Shown here: positions 1 to 15,360 of the stretch, piece by piece
Position numbering within the stretch: position 1 is the first letter of the stretch
How the letters are laid out: each line of letters opens with the position of its first letter
Made by a program: the position numbers and the translations under genes
DNA from: Tetradesmus obliquus
Taxonomy: Eukaryota > Chlorophyta > Chlorophyceae > Sphaeropleales > Scenedesmaceae
Assembly: GCA_030272155.1 (NCBI GenBank)
Contig: CP126191.1
Location: 6,098,501 to 6,162,500 of the forward strand
Length of the DNA: 64,000 nucleotides
Direction of reading: 5' to 3'
The notes under the pieces: model-generated
What the model saw: the letters and a program-made list of their open reading frames with translations, nothing else
What the model was told of the DNA's origin: nothing
The model's database searches: none

Positions 1-333
1 TGTGCAGTGCTGTGCACTAGTGTTTTGCACAGGATGGCTCTGTTCTGTTTCTTATAATCCATTACTTACAGCTCCGCAACGCTTGAGGCATGCTGCAGCC
101 TGCCCTGCATGCCAGCTCTTGGCGTGTCACATGTATCTGGAGCTGCTTGTGTCACGCTTACTGTATTTGAATTGTTTCGTGAGCTAGACTGGAAGCTCAC
201 ATGCATTGCAATGCATTGCATCACCGCCGTGTTGTACCATGATGCCCTTTGCTAGCATAGGATGCTGTGCATGTTTGCTGTCAGTAGAGCCTGCTTTTGT
301 AACGACGGTGAACTTCACCGATTCATTTTGCAG

Positions 334-475
334 GTGATCAGGTGTGTATGGGCGCAGGAGCATCTGATGTTCAGCAGCATCTTCCTCCTGACGGCGGCAG
401 TGCGTACCGAGTTTACGCAACTAATGGGAAAGTGCAGCCAGTGCAAACGCCATTCAACTGGACACTTGTTGCCAG
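334..475 (+). CDS. Orphan internal exon of an unidentified gene
   Basis: An open stretch is bounded by a good acceptor (TTTTGCAG before 334) and a plausible donor (CCAG followed by GTATAC at 476). It reads in frame as a phase-1 to phase-2 exon of about 47 residues containing GDQVCMGAGASDVQQ and ending PFNWTLVA. The composition looks like real protein rather than shadow ORF, but I do not recognise the family. The rest of the gene probably lies to the left of the window. A downstream continuation after the CTACAG at about 653 (reading AAPSASIPANEGQQ) is possible but unproven. The remainder of 1-1112 shows no other convincing coding sequence. Confidence 0.3.
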
Positions 476-1112
476 GTATACCAGCCTACGCTCCTGTTTC
501 GTTCGTAGACAACTACTTTTGTCTGTTAGTAAAACTGCCCTGTCGTACTGCACTCTCTCACTGAGCCTGCCCTCAGGGGAGGCTCCACTATTTGAACAAG
601 TTGTACACAATGCTTCACCTCGCACCAAAACTGGATGTTAAGTGCTGCACTCTACAGAGCTGCACCTTCTGCCAGCATTCCAGCTAACGAAGGCCAGCAA
701 CTTGCAGTAGCAGTAGCAGTGCTTCATGATTGTGGTTGTTCATTGGCCATGCTGCTGCTGTCGACAGTGGTGATATCCAAGCCGCCACATACGCAACAGG
801 GCAGCCAAGGCAGGCACCGTGCAGGTTTGGCAAACCTGCTGCAAGCAATTTATTGCATGCAATATTCAAAGCATCCTGTACAATGCAGCTTCCTGGGTTT
901 GCGTCTGCAACTGCTGTGATGCGTCTCGCCAAACTTTGAACTTTAGGGCCCCAGTCAATGGAGCGCAAACACGACGGCCAATTGCACAACAGCTGCAAAC
1001 TTGCCCCAATGCACGCACACTATACCATACAAATCACTCAATCAGCATGCATGCTGTGCTGCATATGCAGCGCCACATCTGCATATGCAGCGCCACATTG
1101 CACCCTCGCAAC

Positions 1113-4100
1113 TCACAGCCCCAGCATCACATCCATCACTAGGTCTGGCCGCCGTGCCAGCAGGTGCGCCAGCTGCTGCTTGTCTTTGCGCACGTCCTTG
1201 AAGTTGCTGACCAGGTAGTTGAAGGCCGTGCAGCGCAGCTCGCCAAAGCCGCTGTGTTCATCAGCCCAGATGAGCCAGGCCACCACGTTGCGCGGGCTGA
1301 GGTTGTGGCGCACGTGCACCAGGCAGTGGTTGAGCACACGCGCAATGACCATCTTCTGCGCCAGCAGCATCACGTCAAGGATGGTGTCGTCGCTGAAGCA
1401 CAGCTCGTCTGCAGCAGCAGCGGCAGCAGCAGCAGCAGCGGCAGCGGCAGCGGCAGCGGCAGCGGCAGCGGCAGCGGCAGCGGCAGCGGCAGCGGCAGCG
1501 GCAGCGGCAGCAGCAACAGCATGCGGAGGATCAGGCAGCGGAGAGTAGCGGCAGCCACTACCAGCAAACATGGTGCATCAGCAGTAGAGCAAGCTACCAT
1601 ACTGCTGCTGCCAGCCATCCTTGATCTCAAATATGCTAGCCTGACCACTAACCAGAGCCTGTGCTGCATGTGGCAGCTGCTGCATATGCGAGGTGCCCAC
1701 CTGTGTACAGGTACCGCAGTAGCGCCTTGAAAGCAGCCGGCGTGGTGTCCTGGACCTACAGCATGGTAGCGCACAGTAGCACACAGAAGACTCCAGTTCA
1801 ATAAGTTTACCTCACACCACACACATATTACCAGTTTCCAGACAATGGCATCCCAGCACATGAAACCCAAGCACACGATTATGATGGTGTGTGGCTCGTC
1901 AACCTGCCACGCAGCGCACCTTGACGGTGTTTGTGCTGCCCTCCGCGAATTGGTCTGGCGCCAGCATCTTCCTGAAGTAGTCACACTGCGTGGTCAGGAT
2001 GAGCTTGTGAGCCTTGATGCGCTCATCACACACCTGCAGGCATGCACATGCATTGGCATTGGCATTGGAGACTCGCCACATGCACAGCTGGGCTTGGCTG
2101 CATCCCTGCATGCATGACAGTGCTGTCAGACTCACAGTCACTCAAGTGCGGCGTGCTTGCTGCCACAGCATAGAAGTCACGCTCCACGAGTGCACATCAT
2201 TGCATCCTGCTACTCTTTCAACCCATCCTGCTGTGTATAAGGCCTGGTTTCAATCCAATGCTAGGCAGCTGCTGCCGCTGCCGCACACCTCAAAGGTGAC
2301 GTCCGCAGACTCTGCCGCCTCCAGCAGCTGCACCATGCGGCTGCAGTAGCTGCTCAGCGGCACCTTGATGTGGTCGGGCCGCTGCAGCGCCAGGTCAAAC
2401 ACGTGCAGCACACCCTGGTAGGCATCAGTCACCAGCAGCTCTCCCTTGTGGCTGATGTCCAGTGCGTAGGGCTGCGTGACAACGCCGCCAGGCACCACAG
2501 TGCTCACGATGCCCTCAGGCGTGATCATCCTGCAGGGCAGTGGTGCACAACAGACAGCATGGGTGACCAGCGAGCCTGTGCTTACATGCATGACAGGTAG
2601 GTAGCTCAGGTGGAGTGGCTACCACCGCGGCGTGATGTCCTGAGCTGATGGTGCCACATCGTGACAGCTGCTGGAGCGCAGCACAGCAGCGACGGCTTCA
2701 GCTGCAGTCAAGCCACCTATGTGGCAACGAGCGTGCGGCAGCAGGCTGCTGGGCAGGCTGCTGGCGTTGCTGCATGTTGTGTTGTGTGTTGGGTGCAGCC
2801 GCACCTGATGCAGCTGTTGCCCCTGTCAGCCACCCAGAGGTTGCCCTGGTAGTCCAGGCAGATGCCACGTGGGCCGCTGAACTTGGCTGACAGCCCAGGG
2901 CCATCATGCATCCCGGTGCTGTAGCCTGCAGGCAGGAGCACAGCATGTGACACGGCATTTGTGGCATAATCATCACAGCAGGTATGCACCTGAACAACTG
3001 TGCAGCTGCAAAACAAGGAAGACCTGGGCCAGCAGCAAGCCCCGCTCACGCCAAAGAGGTGTTCAATGCTCCAGAGCTTGGCATATCTCAAGTGTCCCAC
3101 GTGATGTTGCAGGCTGCAATCGCATGCTGCGCAGCCACGCTGCCGTCTTACCTGCCCATGTGCTGACTGTGCCGCTGCAAATCTCAATGCGCTTGATGCC
3201 CCCCTCGTCTGAGCAGTAGAGCCACTCACACGCCCTGTCAATGGCCTGCAGGCAGCACACCACACTGCTGGGTCAACTGACGCGCAGCATATCCTGGCAT
3301 CATCCCAACTCACTGCTGCAGCGGCTAAACTCCGCTCCTGCGGCCTCACTGTACGTGGGACTGCTATTTAAGCTACGTGTGCAGCTGCGCCCTGGCACTG
3401 CATAACCAGCAGCTGAGCTGCCGTCCATCACTGCACTCTAGCTGGCACCCTCTAGTATAGCTATAGTTGCTGAGTAGTGCTTGTACTCACCAGGCCGATT
3501 GGGTAGCGCAGCCCACTGCCTGAGGGCACTAGGTTCACCACCTCCCCACTGGCAATCTCCACTCGCTTCACTGCGTGGTTGCAGCTGTCAGCCACATACA
3601 GCACACCACTGTCCTCATCCAGGGCAAGGCCCCAGGGGGCATTGAAGCGCGCCGCCTCGCTGAGCTTGCTGCTGCTGCTGCTGTCAGCCGCGCTGCTGTT
3701 AGGCAGCTTGGCAGGCACGCCAGCTATGGTGCGCACTTCCTTGGTGGCTGGCACAAAGCGCCGAATGCAGTTGGCATCAGTGAAGTAAACTATCTGAGAG
3801 GATGCACACACAGCGAAGCGTGGGCAGAACAGCCGTGCCTGGTCTGCTGCTGCCTCATTATCCACCATGTCCATGCCCTGCTTGCCGTTGCCTGCCACTG
3901 GCTCCCGCTGCTCATACGCGGAGCCGTGGCAGTGCACCAGCTGGTAGCGGCCATTCTCGGCTACCAGCACCCTGCCTGGGGCGATGCAGCAGACTCCTGT
4001 GGGGTTGTTGAAGCCTGCAGGGTGGTGCGCAGCGCGGGAGCGCCAGCAGCAGCTAGTGAGCTACAGTTGTCAGTAGGACTGGAGAATGCCAAGCCGTCTG

Positions 4101-4446
4101 CACCACAGTAGTCACTCTACCCTGAAGATGTGCATGTGCTGCTGTGTAACCCTACAGTGCAACATGCCTGAGGAGCAGAAATGCATTACTTGGTCAGTAG
4201 GGTGACGAAGAGGTGATCGTTGTAGTGCACACGCTCCTGCTCTGCAGATGTGTGCTGCATGCAGCACTGCTGATCATCAGTACTGCTGCTGGCGTTGCAG
4301 ATTACCAAAACTAAAGAGCACATTTCGTGCATTACAGCAGACTTACCGTGCTGCCTGAGGTGGCTGTTCATGCCGAGCGTGCACAAGCTGCAGCTGGTGC
4401 CACAACTCTGCTGGTGCTGCTGCCACGCACAGGCACTGGTTGTCAA
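1113..4446 (-). CDS. NHL-repeat beta-propeller protein with C-terminal BTB/POZ domain
   Basis: Eight exons splice in frame to about 514 residues: 4446-4347, 4014-3491, 3245-3152, 2925-2805, 2529-2289, 2033-1920, 1755-1701 and 1408-1113. The first exon is the least certain. The N-terminal two thirds carries NHL-type blades, with repeated patterns such as GLALDEDSGVLYVADSCNHAVKR, GICLDYQGNLWVADRGNSCIR (shortened here by blade) and PYALDISHKGELLVTDAYQG. The C-terminal part is a BTB fold: ADVTFEVCDERIKAHKLIL, then CDYFRKML, then PAAFKALLRYLYTDELCF, followed by a helical BACK-like tail. BTB proteins usually recruit substrates to CUL3 ubiquitin ligases. Here an NHL propeller would replace the usual Kelch substrate-binding domain and sits before the BTB rather than after it. 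That role is inferred. The intron between the last two exons holds a long GGCAGC repeat that creates false Ala- or Gly/Ser-rich ORFs on both strands. Confidence 0.8.
1427..1511. repeat. (GGCAGC)n hexanucleotide microsatellite
   Basis: About 80 bp of almost uninterrupted GGCAGC units lie in the last intron of the NHL/BTB gene. Read through, it gives poly-Ala or Gly-Ser ORFs. The flanking exons splice in frame without it, so it is taken as intronic. Confidence 0.85.
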
Positions 4447-4832
4447 TTCTACTAAAACATGGCCAGCAAAATATTCTCCAACGTTATGTTGTCGTCAGTG
4501 CTGCTGCGTGCTCTTCTGGCAGTCGGCCCGCGCGAAGGGGCTACCACTGCGCGCGAGCAGTACTGTTGTACAGCATGCACGGTGCCAGCAATAGTAAATC
4601 AAACCCATAAATCCACGTTAAATATATGTTTTCAAACACAGGCTGCCTCTGATGAATCCTTGAATGTCACCAGGCCCCAGGGTCCGTTCACATGCGTCAG
4701 ACTACCTCCTGTGTACATAGGACAGCAATGCACAGCGTCCAGCAAAGTTTGCTACTTTTGGACAGTTATCAAATCGAGTTACATATCACGCTCGTTGTCC
4801 TGATACGCCATAATCGCACACCGACACCTGCC
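4447..4832. other. Intergenic gap between two minus-strand genes
   Basis: About 390 bp lie between the MenB stop codon and the proposed NHL/BTB start codon. No conserved coding sequence is visible. It must hold the MenB 3' end and the NHL/BTB promoter. Confidence 0.6.
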
Positions 4833-5687
4833 TCACGGCAGGCGCGGGAACTTGCTGAAGTCGGGTGGCCTCTTCTCCAGATACGACGTTCGTCCCTCGT
4901 TGCCCTCCTCGCTCATATAAAACAGCAGTGTAGCATCACCACCCAGCTGCTGGATGCCTGCCTGGCCGTCTTCTGCTGCATTCAGAGCTGACTTCAGTAA
5001 GCGCAGCGCCGTGGGGCTGTTGCGCATGATCTCCCTGCACCAGACCAGCGTCTCCTGCTCGAGCTGCTGCAGCGGCACCACCTGGACGCATAAAACGCAT
5101 ACAGGAGTTTGCATGAACCAAGGGAGAGAAGCCAACAAGCATATCAGCGGCACAGACCAGCTTGTATGCGTGCCGCTTTTGTATCCTTCAGGCAGTTGAG
5201 TGAGCTGCCGTTGGTGCTGGCTTCACTTCCGTTCCAACAACAGAAACAAAAATGTAAAACCAGATGCGTAACCGGCAGCTGTGATTACGCTACCTGCAAC
5301 ACAGTGCAGCGTGTGGCATGCTTTCCTTGCCTACCTACGTTCCTGAATGGTTGATGTACAAGCAATCACACGCATAGCCATGCACCACAAAACTGCTGCT
5401 GTGCATCATCCGCTGCCAACCTCTCTTGATCAGCTGCGGCCTGCCAAAGATGCAAAACATAAACACACAAAACTTCCTCAAGCTGCCGCTGCTGCGCCCT
5501 GCCCACCTTGTTGACCAGGCCCATGTCCAGCGCCTGCTGCGCGTCGTACAGCCGCGCCAGGAACCACATCTCGCGCGCCTTCTTCTGCCCCACCAGGCGC
5601 ACCATGTGCGTGGAGCCGTAGCCCGCGTCAAAGCTGCCCACCTTGGGGCCCGTCTGGCCAAACACAGCGTTGTCGGCAGCGATCTGC

Positions 5688-5722
<35 letters not shown>

Positions 5723-7259
5723 CAGCGGGTACGCAGGCGCACAGGGGCACATGTGGCTTGGGCGCTGATGTATAACGCCTCAACGCAGCTGACGCACTTG
5801 GCAGATGCTGCTGCTGCTGCTGCTGCTCTTATAATAGATGAAACCCTTGCACAAATATCTGCCGCGGCGTTGCTGCTGCTGCTGCTGCTGCTACTGCAAG
5901 CCTATGGCAGTGTTGTGAACTGATGCAATGCAAAAGCATTTGACGCTGCAGACACATGCACCCCCCCCACCCCGCAGCACTGCCACGTCCCTCACCGTGA
6001 GGTCGCACACCATGTGCAGGATGTGGCCGCCGCCCACTGCGTAGCCCGCCACCATGGCGATCACCGGCTTGGGCAGCCGCCGGATCTGCATCTGCAGGTC
6101 CAGCACGTTGAGGCGCGGGATATTGTCCTCGCCCACATAGCCGCCCTTGCCGCGCACCGACTGGTCGCCGCCGCTGCAGAAGGCCAGCGGGCCCTCGCCT
6201 GCAAGGGTGGACAGCAGCACATCAACAGCAACGAGGTGGACTGCAGCTCACAGCGATGCAATGCGGCAAGCTGCAAGCGTGGCAGGCGGCCTGAGAAGGC
6301 CATGTGCCATGCCACAGCGGCGCAGGCCTTGGGGGTTTACCCGGGAGGGCACAGTAAGCCTGCAGCAAAGGGGGCGCGCAGGACCAGGCTGACAGGCCCT
6401 AGAGACGAGTCAGGCTGCTGCTCATATGTGCCCGCCCCTCTGCACATCAGCCTGGAGCCCCACACAGTTACTTGTTGTGCTGTGGTAGTGCTGCTGCCGA
6501 TCAAGCATGCTTCTGTTGATACATGTGTCGCCTGAGACAGGGTTGCCGCAGCACAGCCGCCTGGCCCACCTGTCAGGATGATGACGCCTACCCTCGGGTC
6601 GTCCCGGGCATCTGTGAAACACCAGGACATCTCCATCACTGCAGCAGCACCAACACAGCAGTTCGGTGATGTAAAAGCCAAACGCGGCGTGAAAGCCAGT
6701 CACACACCTACATGGCTTGCTTCAGGCCAGCACTTAAGGTTGTGCGCAGACAAGCGTTGATGGTGGCTCCCAAACAACGCCAGCTGCGCTGCATGATTTA
6801 CTGCTATCAATACTTACCTGTTCGTGGTGTGAAGGCATTGCGCTTGTCTGGCCGGTTGATAGTGATCTGCAGAGCCATGCACTGGGTGTCAGGACTGCCT
6901 GACACACCGTCAGGACTGCCTGACACAGCAGCAGGGCCAGGGGCACCAGCTGCATGCGCAGCAGCATGGACCAAGTGCAGTTCATGTACCTTGGCTATCC
7001 CCTCATCTGACTTCTCGTACTTGACCTCCTCCAAGCACTCCTTGTGAACAGACTCAATGCACCTCCACACTGCTGGCTCCCTAGACACTTCACCATGCAC
7101 TCGCGCGTAGCTTGACGGCTGGCCTGTAGCTGTTGCATAAGAGCTACCCCCCGCTGTATTTGAGCGGCTAATGGGCGTCTGTGGCTGGCTGGTGCTGGCC
7201 AGATGTCCTTCCAGCACTCGCAAGCGCCGAGCAGAGGCCTCTTCGTTCATGTCGCTCAC
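4833..7259 (-). CDS. MENB: 1,4-dihydroxy-2-naphthoyl-CoA synthase (naphthoate synthase), PTS2-bearing
   Basis: This crotonase-family enzyme closes the second ring of the naphthoquinone in phylloquinone (vitamin K1) synthesis, converting o-succinylbenzoyl-CoA to DHNA-CoA. Six exons (7259-6990, 6866-6818, 6638-6570, 6198-5996, 5683-5507, 5081-4833) join in frame to 338 residues, the usual plant length. Diagnostic MenB motifs are [49 protein letters not shown] and [14 protein letters not shown]. The Asp and Tyr in SFDAGYG match the MenB active-site segment. Residues 12-20, RLRVLEGHL, fit the PTS2 consensus R-L-x5-H-L, so import into peroxisomes is predicted, as for the plant enzyme. The start at 7259 is chosen because it gives this signal and no earlier in-frame exon is seen. 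Confidence 0.95.
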
Positions 7260-8033
7260 TCAAAAACGTTTCTGAAAGAAGATTTCGAAGTAATTAAAAG
7301 CAACAGAGGTCTATACGACCTATCACCAGGAGGTTCGAAGACAGATCGTGACTGGCTGGCGCAGGGAATGCCAGACAAGAAGTCTCAAACACCGCATTGG
7401 CATCTCGTGGCACGTTACAGCATGCAAAACAAACAGTTGAATGCACGACCATCACACTTCTCTTGTCATAATGACATGAGTAACCTGCAAAGCAGCAGAT
7501 GCGAACCACCCCTGCTATTTCGGGGCGCACACCACCTGTGCCAGTCCTCAGCACTTTCGACTACATGCGAGGGCGCGCAATTGCTAAGCATCACCACTAG
7601 CAACATGTGCAGGTGCTGAACGCCGCAGCAGACCCCCACAGCACTGCATTCAGTGACAGTGACTGAGCAGCCTAGCTGGTTCTTGTCACCATGTGCTGCA
7701 GCCAATCGCGGCAGCTCAAATCAGTTCCGGCGACTGTGCAGCTGCTGCATCAGGAGAGTATCACAGGCAGCAAGATGCACATACACAGCGGCGCACACAA
7801 GGTTGCTGGCACCAATGCCGGCCAGACTCCGTGGCATCACATACACATCCCACTCGCCAAACATGCACTGTGTTCAACAGCCGACACACACACAGTGCTT
7901 TAAAAACAGTAAACGATGTGTCGCTGTGCAGAGCCCACCGTACCAGCCGCAACCAGCGCCTAGAAGTGTGCACTGCACTGCACTGTGAAAAGCACTGCGC
8001 CACTAAACCCTCACAGAGCACACGCCCAGCACG
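7260..8033. other. Intergenic region without a recognisable gene
   Basis: Between the MenB start and the GDP-fucose synthase stop I see only short unconserved ORFs. It should contain the MenB promoter and the 3' end of the fucose synthase transcript. Confidence 0.55.
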
Positions 8034-13746
<5,713 letters not shown>

Positions 13747-14587
13747 GCGCTGGGATGGTTCTGTGGCCATCTGCTGGACGGCGGCTGCTTGCAAGCAGTG
13801 CGACGCGGTTGTAGAATAGGACTGCATCGGTGTGGGCTAGCAGCGTAGTGGTTGCCACGCAGCTTCTGATAGCAGGTTGAGTCTGCTGCTGCTGCGGCGT
13901 CGGCCAGGCAAACAGTGGTTACTGTTGTACCATCTGGTGTGCCATTACTAGTCACGTGACTGACACAGCAGGAAGAAACCGTGCATGCCCTGCTTGGGCG
14001 CTGAACCTTGGTGACTTGACCATCCGCGTTTGTCTGTCTGGGCGCTTGCTGTTCTGCTGCAAAACATGGAGTGTGTGGGTATCATCATCTACTCTTCAGC
14101 CTGTTTCCGGGGTGTGGACAGTGATCTCCTAGTGGCACGTCCCAGTTATGACACAATTTTGCGCACCTAACAGGGTCCAGTGCATGAGGATTTATGTGGC
14201 TGACATATGTCACTGTATCCTAGGCATGCCCATGCTGTCTGCGGTGGTCAGCAACTGGCATGGCCTGATGCTGTAAGCATGCATCTGCAGTTGCTGCTGT
14301 GTGTTAATGCCAGCATTGTATGGCTGTTGCCGATGCGCAGGTCTCAATTGTAACCCATTGATGATTTCTTGTGAGGTTGGATTCACTGGTCGGGCAATAA
14401 GGCTGTCATTGGCTCAAAAGTGGGCTGTGTTCCCGTCGCGTAACAAACCAATTGTGATATGCGTAACATGGCCTCTGCCGCTACACAACGGCACCAAGTC
14501 ATGTGGCAAGAGTACGCGGGCCCTGGGTTGATGTCAGACAGAAAACCTTCTACACCTTCAATGCGATGCAGTGTCCTGCATGGTTGT

Positions 14588-14671
14588 ATGGTGTACCTAC
14601 ACAGTGGGCACCACTGCAATTTGATTGCAGTGGGGCCCACTGTGTACTACACGGTACGGTAGGTACACCAT
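14588..14671. repeat. Imperfect inverted repeat / stem-loop
   Basis: The left arm (ATGGTGTACCTA, then CACAGTGGGCACCACTGCAAT) can pair with the right arm across a 3-nt loop TTG at 14621-14623. There is one mismatch in the inner 21-bp stem. A 15-nt insertion in the right arm separates it from the outer 12-bp stem. A partial third copy of the outer arm follows at 14671-14682. It may be a small-RNA precursor or a relic of a short inverted-repeat element; the sequence does not decide. Confidence 0.7.
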
Positions 14672-14681
14672 GTAGGTACAC

Positions 14682-14720
14682 CACATGGCTTGTGCACATG
14701 GCTTGTGCACATGGCTTGTG
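14682..14720. repeat. 13-bp tandem repeat, three copies
   Basis: CACATGGCTTGTG occurs three times head to tail (14682, 14695, 14708), directly after the hairpin. Confidence 0.9.
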
Positions 14721-15360
14721 CATCACAATGCAAACAGTCCGGCGCAAGGCGATGAAATGATCCAACCGTTTACGTTTGCCACTCTTCAACAAAGAACGTG
14801 GCGACTCGGCACTTTCCAAACTCCGCACCCCTGCTGGCGCTGCTGTGAAAAGACCAAAGTGAGGATGGATAAGTTGGCACACATTATTCAGCTGCAGCCC
14901 TTACACTAGCCATTCACCCAGAAAACATGCTGCACACCCTGAGCACATGCCAAAATCCTATGCCACGGCCAGCATTGAGTTGGATTCACAACCACAAGGC
15001 ATTCAGCAGGTGGAAACTTTGAAAGGCACTGCATGTGGCACATGCGCATGCGCATGCTGAAAATCGCCATGCATGCTGCGATATACCAGCCGCCAAGCGG
15101 CTTGCTTCCCGAATGATTGTCATCAACATAGACAAAATCGTGATGAGACATTGGTCCGCAATGCTCGCCCAGAGCAGCATGAGCACAGCTTGCCCTGTTG
15201 CACACGCGCGGGTGTCGTGTGCGAGGCTCACAGCTGCACTTCATGCTCCCACAACACTGCTCCACAACAGACACACACACTGCATGACTGCTGGCTGTGA
15301 TCTATGCTTTGCTTTGAGTTGTGTGACTTCACAGACGTATTCATCAACCTGTTCAACTGT

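Larger units (their letters stand above)
13747..15360. other. Intergenic region between convergent GMD and galactokinase A
   Basis: This 1.6 kb region has no recognisable coding sequence. It contains a strong imperfect hairpin at 14588-14671 and three 13-bp tandem units at 14682-14720, listed separately. Confidence 0.6.

Noticed and set aside
1164-1984. Long ORFs on both strands with Gly-Ser, Ala or Leu-Pro runs
   Set aside because: They are translations of the GGCAGC microsatellite in an intron. The flanking exons of the NHL/BTB gene splice in frame without them.
7203-7619. ORF starting antisense over the MenB start
   Set aside because: Overlaps the MenB first exon and shows no conserved sequence. 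A weak resemblance of HWHLVARY to the left-edge exon (FNWTLVAR) is too short to mean duplication.
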